A stretch of DNA of 64,000 nt from Diospyros lotus. Its lineage: Eukaryota > Streptophyta > Magnoliopsida > Ericales > Ebenaceae. Of the stretch, positions 58,201-64,000 are shown piece after piece. The notes beneath the pieces were generated by a model, which saw only the letters and a list, made by a program, of their open reading frames with translations, ran no database searches and was not told where the DNA came from. Each line of letters opens with the position of its first letter. The first letter of the stretch is position 1. The DNA is taken from the NCBI RefSeq assembly GCF_014633365.1, contig NC_068338.1, positions 52,029,716 to 52,093,715 on the forward strand, read 5' to 3'. The translations under genes were made by a program, and so were the position numbers.

Positions 58201-61200
58201 GAAGTTGCAAGTAACTGTAGCTTTAGTACCTATGTACTTGAACTAGCATGGATTAGCTCATATCCTCTTTGGCAGTAGATACTTGATCTGTCAGAGGCTT
58301 GTCCTTGTATCCGGCACTTAAAATCATCTGCTCTATCATGTTTAACTCTTAGTTCTAAACACATGCTTTCTTGGTGAGTAGTTTAACCAAACTTCCAAGT
58401 TCTGATCAGAAGTCCACCTGTAATGAAAAATGCTTTGCATAGGTACCAACTATCATTTGTTAGATACACTCTGAACAAATTCATTTACCACGAAGTCTCA
58501 TATATATATATATATATATATTTTTCAGATTAATGGCTATGAAGTAGAAATATTCCCAATTGCTGTATCCAACAGAAACAAAGTATAAAAACTTCCCATA
58601 TTTTCTGACTATTTGGATGGGATATCCTGCTGCAAGATCATGTGAGCTAATAAATCTATGGGTATTGTAGTTCTGAAATAATTTTGAAAGAATTTGCTAA
58701 CTATACAAAATGATAACTAACTTTCAGAAGAAAGTTGTGACTACAATTCTGGTTATTTGAAGGTAATATGAAGGAGTTATTTATTCCTATTTTTGTTTCA
58801 TAATGATTGCATTTGCATAGCACTTCTTGTCATTTTTCACTTTTTACTCAGGTAACAATTTGATTATCTTTGTGAAAATACATAAATATATTTTTGCACT
58901 AATACATATGTTTTGAGTCTGTATTAAGTATTGGCCAACTCTCCTTGAAAATTGCACTCTAAACCCCAACTTTGCTTTCTAATCTCAGTCTCTTCACACC
59001 GCAGTACAAGGTCCTGATAACTGTCCTTTTGAAGTTCAGATAAGGACACAGGTGGTCTGCTTTCCCTCTCTTGCAATTAGATCAATTTCATGTCCACATG
59101 GATTCATTTGGCTAATAATACTTGCTCCCAACATTTTAGAGGATGCATGAGTATGCTGAACATGGACTTGCTGCACATTGGCTTTATAAAGAAACTGAAA
59201 ACAAGTTGTCTTCCTTAAGTAGCATTGATAAGTCAGAGGCATATTTCTCAGACGATATGGACCAAAGCTCTATTGAAGATGATGCTTTTTGGAAATATAG
59301 TTCCTTGAAAGCAGGGCATCCACTCCTCAGAGTGGATGGTAGTCAATTGCTTGCTGCTGTTATTGTCAGGTTGGTCATCTCTAAACTATATCCAGTGCTG
59401 AGACGATTTTCTTTTTCTAACTTTTTGCATGCATATCATATTTCCAGAGTCGATAAAGGTGGAAGAGAACTTCTTGTTGCTGTGAGCTTTGGACTAGCAG
59501 CTTCTGAAGCAGTAGCTGAAAGAAGATCGTCTTGCCAAATAAAACGATGGGAAGCTTATGCAAGGCTTTATAAAAAGGTTAAATAAAATAAGAAGATTCT
59601 ATAGAAGCTTTACCGTTAAGATGGCTCAGGGCTCTTCAAGAAATAATGGCTATTTTGACAACTTTCCTGATTTTGATGGACAAAACTAAAAATTATCATG
59701 TCATAGAAAACTTGGTTGCGAAGCCTTGAGGAGGTGACAGGTAGAGAAAACTATTTGATAGAGAACATCAGATTGCTATCTAGATAAATTTCACATGATA
59801 CTGGGTAATGCCTATGTTTTAACTAGAAAGGGAAAGCCTAAAACTGGACGCAGAGCATAGAGCAAGAATTGAAAGACCATGTCCAAAATTTAATTTAATG
59901 CATACCCTCAGATGTGATTAATCTTTAGTTGAAGATATTTTTTTATGTAGAAGCATCGTTGTAGTTACCATTTGTATCATATTCAGACTGACACAAATTG
60001 GCTTATAGGTAACTGAAGAGTGGTGGTGTGAACCTGGACATGGAGATTGGTGTACTTGCCTTGAAAAGTACACACTCTGTCGAGATGGCATTTACCATAA
60101 GGTATGTTCGCCATGCATTTGCTTTTCTTTCTTTTTTTTTTTCATTTCTAGTTTTACTTAGTTTTGTTAACTCGACTTCAATCAAATGGACAAATCCATT
60201 CTATAAAAAATTTGAAAGTCCAAAAACAGATTTTACTAAATTTCTGAATAGAAATAAGAGACGCAGGGTTGCTGTAAAGTCAACAGTAATGTGCAACCAG
60301 GGCCGGCCCTACCTTGAAGTCATTTATGCCATGGCATTAGGCCCCCCAAATTAGAAGGCCCCATATTTTAGAAATTTTTTAATATTATATATATATTTTT
60401 TTATTTTTTAATAATTAATATTTTATTAAAAATTAAATATAAAACATTTTAATTTTTTTTAACTTCCTTTACCATTTTTCATTTTTTAACCGTTGTTGTG
60501 GTGTTTCCCATAAAACTCATGATTTATTAAATAAACTTGATTATGGAGATTTAATGAACAATTTTGCATTTCAAAAGACAAGAAAAATTGATTTTATATA
60601 AAGATGAACATAGTCCAACACATATATGTAAAATGAAAAGTTATTGTTGGTGAATTTTATCCTTTAATACTATCAGTTTAATGTTATATTTTGTTTCTCT
60701 CTATAAGAAAATCATGAATATATAATTTTTTGCTCGCACTAATCCTTGTAGATTTTAAAAAAAAAATAGTTTTATTTTTTTTTGTTTATTATTGTAAGTT
60801 ATTTGGCTTTTTTTTTTCTGAGACATTATATTTTAGTTGAAAATTTATTATTGTTAAGAGATTATTATACTTTGTAGTTGATTGAATTTTAATTTTTTTT
60901 ATTTAATAAAATGATGAAATATTTATGTAAAAAAATATATTATTTATTTTTTTATAAAAAATTAATACTGAAAGGCCTCAACAAATCTTTTTGCCTAAGG
61001 CCCCAACTCTGTTGGGCCGGCTCTGTGTGCAACACTAAATTGAAGCAAGATGTGTATTATAACTAATTATGTTGGTAATGCGTGTGTACATCACTTACAC
61101 CCGATGCTAATCCTAAAGGCATCTTCTCATCATAAAATTTTGACAAAGACAGTGGGATCATTTAAAAGCTGAATTTTGAAAAAACACCACATCCTTCTTC

Positions 61201-63040
61201 CTGAACTCTGAGATTACATCTTCCATCAATTGGTGGTGATGAGGCATAGCATCTCTCAAAACAAGGGAGTCTAAAATTAGGCACGGAACAGGACTTCTGA
61301 ATTTTAAAACTTCAGAGACTAGTCTGGGAAGGATATGGGTTGAATGCCAAATAGAAAGATGGTTTTTCAAGCAAATAATAAAACAGAAAACTCAGAGCTC
61401 CTGAGAATGAAAAAGAAAACTTCTGCAGATCTTTGCCTGGAGTTTTTTAGGCTTAACCCTTAAGGTGAGGCTGTGTTTCACTTCCAAAATGCTAGGTTGC
61501 ATTACGTATAGTGGCGGTCTCACAATTCCTTCAACCAACTTTATTGATTTACTACATGTATCTAAGTTGGTAGACTTGTACTTAGTAGCATTGGAATACT
61601 AAAGCAGTGAACTTGTCACAGTTGGGTTGCAAAAACCATTTTAGGCTCTTACCCTGATCCACTATATATAGGATCCAGGTAACACCACATGGAAGAAATC
61701 TAAATTTCTTGAAAACCCTCTTATCTAATGACATGATTGAAGTTCCTTACAGAATGTTTGTCCCATATGCATCTTCTCTAAAAAAATTGCTGACCGAACA
61801 TATGCATCCTCTCTTATATCCCATTCAAAGCTGGGGCGGAATTATTATTATAAATTATGCCCTCTAACACTCCCCTCCCCCCAAAAAATAAAGAATAAAA
61901 AAGATGGGGGGGGGGGGGGGGGGGAATTGCGCGTCCCAAAGCTGGGGCGGAACTACATTCAATTGAAGGTGCGCAATTCCCCCCCAAAAAAATAAATAAT
62001 AATAAATAAAAAAATAAAAAAGATAGGGGCAATTAAGTAATTCCCCCCCCCCCACCAACAAGTACTGATTCAAAGGATCAAATTTTGAGATGACAAAATG
62101 AAATATCAAATTGCCAGGTTGTGTTATGAAGCTGGGACTTGAAGCTCCCTATATCATTTGTTATTTCCAAAACCCTACAGGTTATCACTTGAAAAAAAGT
62201 AGAAAGAGTATTAATCTTCAATCGAGCAAATCTCTCATCCGCGTGATGATGAATCATAAGTGGTTCCTTTTTTTCTCATTATCTTTTAGCTATATTTGCT
62301 GCTTTTATTGGCTTTTTTGTATCCATATTAGAATTAACAAAAAAGCATCGGTTGAACTGATTAATATCATCGTTTATGTACTCCTATGCAGCAAGACCAG
62401 TTTGAGCGCCTACTACCAACCTTCATTCAGGTCATTGATTTGACAGAAAGGGAGGAAAATGAATACTGGGCTGTTGTGTCCGCTGTTTCTGAAGGCAAAC
62501 AGGTCGCTGCCATCATGTCTAACTCCAGCTGCCACGAGCGGCGAGCCTCCAAACTTTCTAGTTCAAGTTCTACAGAATCTGGCATCAACGATAAGGTATG
62601 TCTTAATTACAAATCAAAATCATGTTAGATGCTTTGCATGAACGATCTATGATTCCCACCCCTTGTACCTACTTTCATCCATCCATGATCCATGCCGCAT
62701 TTAGCTTCTGCCGGGCGTGCGTTTGAGTCCATTGAATCCCTTTTTTTCCCGTGTTGATGATCACTAGCGGTAAAATTTCTAGGTGCAACTGCTGAGGACA
62801 ATGCTGCAGTGGGAAGAGCAGCTGCGGTCTGAAGCCGGTGATTTTGAATCCATTCCACTTGGTGAAGTGGTGATTGTGTGTTGGCCGCATGGTGAGATCC
62901 TGAGACTAAGAAGTGGTAGCACTGCTGCAGATGCTGCTATAAGAGTTGGGTTAGAGGGGAAGCTTGTTTCAGTAAACGGCCAGTTTGTACTGCCCGGCAC
63001 CCGGCTCAAAGATGGCGACGTAGTTGAAGTCAGAGTGTAA
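46289..63040 (+). CDS. Atypical RelA/SpoT homolog: HD (ppGpp hydrolase-like) + degenerate RelA/SpoT synthetase + C-terminal TGS
   Basis: Eighteen in-phase exons give 851 residues: 46289-46610, 46952-47010, 47093-47224, 48553-48693, 49490-49546, 50270-50364, 50657-50789, 50891-51070, 55590-55780, 55932-55998, 57289-57422, 57694-57760, 58989-59051, 59140-59369, 59448-59577, 60009-60101, 62392-62595, 62783-63040. Residues 1-50 are Ser/Arg-rich with few acids, fitting a plastid transit peptide; an Ala-rich hydrophobic stretch follows (53-92). HD domain (about 127-270): His153, HDVVDD (182-187), [11 protein letters not shown] (258-268). Synthetase domain (about 435-565): [14 protein letters not shown] (447-460) with Ser where GRxK is usual, Asp472, acidic EFDD (512-515), PKPSGYQSLH with Ser523 for the usual Asn, and EVQIRT (541-546). 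A Cys/Trp-rich block spans 672-691. TGS lies at 795-851; no ACT domain follows. The family makes or destroys the alarmone (p)ppGpp, in plants mostly in plastids. Hydrolase activity looks possible, synthetase activity doubtful. It differs from RSH1, RSH2/3 and CRSH as I remember them. Confidence 0.88.
51284..51688 (-). repeat. 3' LTR of the retrotransposon
   Basis: Left copy on the plus strand, which is the 3' repeat of the leftward-reading element. It shares long blocks with 53283-53733, for example GAAAACCCAAATAGGTTGCT and CTAATCCAAATCCATCTAAT. Confidence 0.9.
51571..53250 (-). pseudogene. Broken gag-integrase-tail reading frame of the retrotransposon
   Basis: One frame starts at an ATG at 53250, shortly after the primer site, and runs to 51571, just inside the 3' LTR. 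It is interrupted by TAG at 53218-53220 and by TGA at 52564-52566. The first part has a coiled, Gln-rich stretch ([20 protein letters not shown]) like the start of plant Ty3 gag proteins. The last part has the typical integrase C-terminal pattern ([44 protein letters not shown]). Between them lies about 250 residues I do not recognise, with no protease Asp or reverse transcriptase YxDD motif. A dead, internally deleted copy. Confidence 0.85.
53283..53733 (-). repeat. 5' LTR of the retrotransposon
   Basis: Right copy on the plus strand. It is longer than its partner by about 46 bases, largely from two small internal duplications (near 53385-53410 and 53590-53630). The primer site lies directly next to it at 53269-53280. 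Confidence 0.9.
53880..54650. other. Purine-rich, repeat-like stretch in RSH-like intron 8
   Basis: A long GA-rich run (53920-54080) is followed by G runs (GGGGGGCGGGGGGGCGG near 54256-54272 and G16 at 54430-54445) and AAACGGGAAA-type short repeats (54285-54410). The open frames across it are low-complexity and I do not regard them as genes. Confidence 0.6.
56595..56945 (+). mobile_element. 5'-truncated LINE (RTE-like) 3' end in RSH-like intron 10
   Basis: Translation gives broken pieces of the C-terminal end of a plant LINE reverse transcriptase: KMRMLRWFC, then [29 protein letters not shown], stops, and [19 protein letters not shown]. It ends in GTTGTTGGTGTTGTTTT, like the short-repeat tails of these elements. 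Several in-frame stops show it is dead. Only the last 350 bases remain. Confidence 0.75.
60298..61025. mobile_element. hAT-type non-autonomous element in RSH-like intron 16
   Basis: The eight-base sequence TGTGCAAC lies directly before (60290-60297) and after (61026-61033). The ends are inverted: CAGGGCCGGCCC on the left and CAGAGCCGGCCC from the right, one mismatch in twelve. Subterminal AAGGCCCC-like blocks occur at both ends; the interior is very AT-rich and has no transposase frame. An eight-base duplication with CAGGG ends is standard for hAT elements. Confidence 0.92.
61821..62053. repeat. Diverged repeat with G/C homopolymers in RSH-like intron 16
   Basis: CAAAGCTGGGGCGGAA occurs at about 61826-61841 and 61938-61953, with AAAAAATAAA and long C or G runs after each (G19 at 61906-61924, C11 at 62043-62053). 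It looks like a partly duplicated small element; ends could not be set. Confidence 0.6.
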
Positions 63041-64000
63041 AACCTCCAACTTCAGTCACTGCTGCTGGTACGTAGAGGACGATGAGGGTGACAGAATCAG
63101 TACATTTTCCCCCTTTTTTGCATCATCTTATTCAGTTGGTTTGAGGGCTTTAACAGTGAAAATGTGGAAGGTTGAAGAGCAATTGCAGCTGCAGCTGCTG
63201 TCTCCCGTGTATATAAACCCCCCATTTATTGTTGTAATTTGCAGAAATCGCATGTTTAGCAAATTGAAAACTAGTCTTGTGGATGTAAATCAAATTTCTC
63301 TATAAAGTTCAATGTGGATGTAAATCAAATTTATCTATAAAGTTCGAAGTGTGATTCCAAGAAATGAAAATCGAACAAAAAACGGATATAATACGAAATA
63401 AAAACGAAAAATAGTATTTTTAAAAAATATAAATAAATAAAATTATTCAATATAAAAATAAATATAAATTTTATAATGCATTCAAATAAATTTGTAAAAA
63501 TTTTGAATTAGAGATAGGAAATAACTTTGCATTTTTTTATATTTTTTTATATTTTTTTAATATTATGAAATAGTTTCAAAATGTTTTTGAAATTATAAAA
63601 ATAACTTAGAAACATTTTTTGATATTTTGAAAATGTCAAAATGATTCTCAAGATAATTTCGTTCATAATAGATTATTGTAATTTAATTTAAATAGATGCT
63701 AGGGATCATTTTAAGTTAATTTTAATTTAATTAACACCATTAATATTTCATAACTAATGGAGTATTTTAGTAATTTAATATGTATGCATGTTTGTGTATA
63801 TATATAACTTATTGAGTGGAAATTAAATCGCGATAAATGTTTAGATAAAAGACTCTCGGCAGAAAAATGAGAAAAAAAAAGAAAAAAAATTGTGATTAGT
63901 GCCACTTTGGGCCAGACCAAGGCTTTGGGGCCGTAGCCTGACCCATTTAACCTGTTGCACCTAATTGCAACGTTCTTTTAAAAAAAAAAGGGTAGTGTTA
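63041..64000. other. 3' flank of the RSH-like gene, with a 35-bp tandem duplication
   Basis: No gene is seen. Bases 63278-63347 hold two copies of a 35-base unit (TGTGGATGTAAATCAAATTT). From 63360 to the end the sequence is AT-rich with no supportable open frame. Confidence 0.65.

Noticed and set aside
46289..63040. Calling the last gene canonical RSH1
   Set aside because: RSH1 as I remember it has HDTVED, an internal TGS and a C-terminal ACT domain; this protein has HDVVDD, TGS at the very end and no ACT.

Overview
The window is nuclear DNA from a flowering plant, most likely a eudicot. The genes are split by many AT-rich GT-AG introns, their proteins match plant families closely, and introns and spacers are loaded with plant-type transposons. 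Five protein genes can be rebuilt exon by exon: (1) a vacuolar/xylose-symporter-like sugar transporter on the minus strand, cut by the left edge; (2) the complex I accessory subunit NDUFA12, minus strand; (3) exportin-1/CRM1, plus strand, 32 exons, 1,076 residues, complete; (4) an ARFB1-type ADP-ribosylation factor, plus strand, 6 exons, 193 residues; (5) an atypical RelA/SpoT-homolog (RSH) protein, plus strand, 18 exons, 851 residues.

Layout: transporter 5-4500; transposon-rich spacer with a ~3.3 kb long-inverted-repeat element (about 5165-8470); NDUFA12 10034-13922; a 1.6 kb Mutator-like element (13999-15606, 10-bp target duplication) just upstream of NDUFA12; AT-rich spacer; exportin-1 18535-38175; ARFB1 39640-45196; RSH-like gene 46289-63040; AT-rich flank to 64000. 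The order sugar transporter - NDUFA12 - XPO1 - ARFB1 matches, from my memory of Arabidopsis locus order, the duplicated blocks around At3g03090-At3g03120 and At5g17010-At5g17060, so this looks like an old conserved block. The genes do not form one pathway: they serve sugar transport, mitochondrial respiration, nuclear export, vesicle traffic and (p)ppGpp metabolism.

The two leftmost genes each carry an apparent one-base insertion that breaks an otherwise well conserved reading frame, while the other three genes (56 exons) are intact. Introns hold dated insertions with visible target duplications: a Ty3-type LTR element (51284-53733, TCAAC), a hAT-type element (60298-61025, TGTGCAAC), an almost perfect 192-bp palindromic MITE (36391-36582) and a LINE tail (about 56595-56945).

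The most interesting gene is the RSH-like one. It keeps the hydrolase HD residues, has an acidic EFDD motif in its synthetase domain like monofunctional RelA, has Ser where Gly and Asn are usual at two synthetase positions, contains a Cys/Trp-rich block of unknown role, and ends in a TGS domain with no ACT domain. It does not resemble RSH1, RSH2/3 or CRSH as I remember them.
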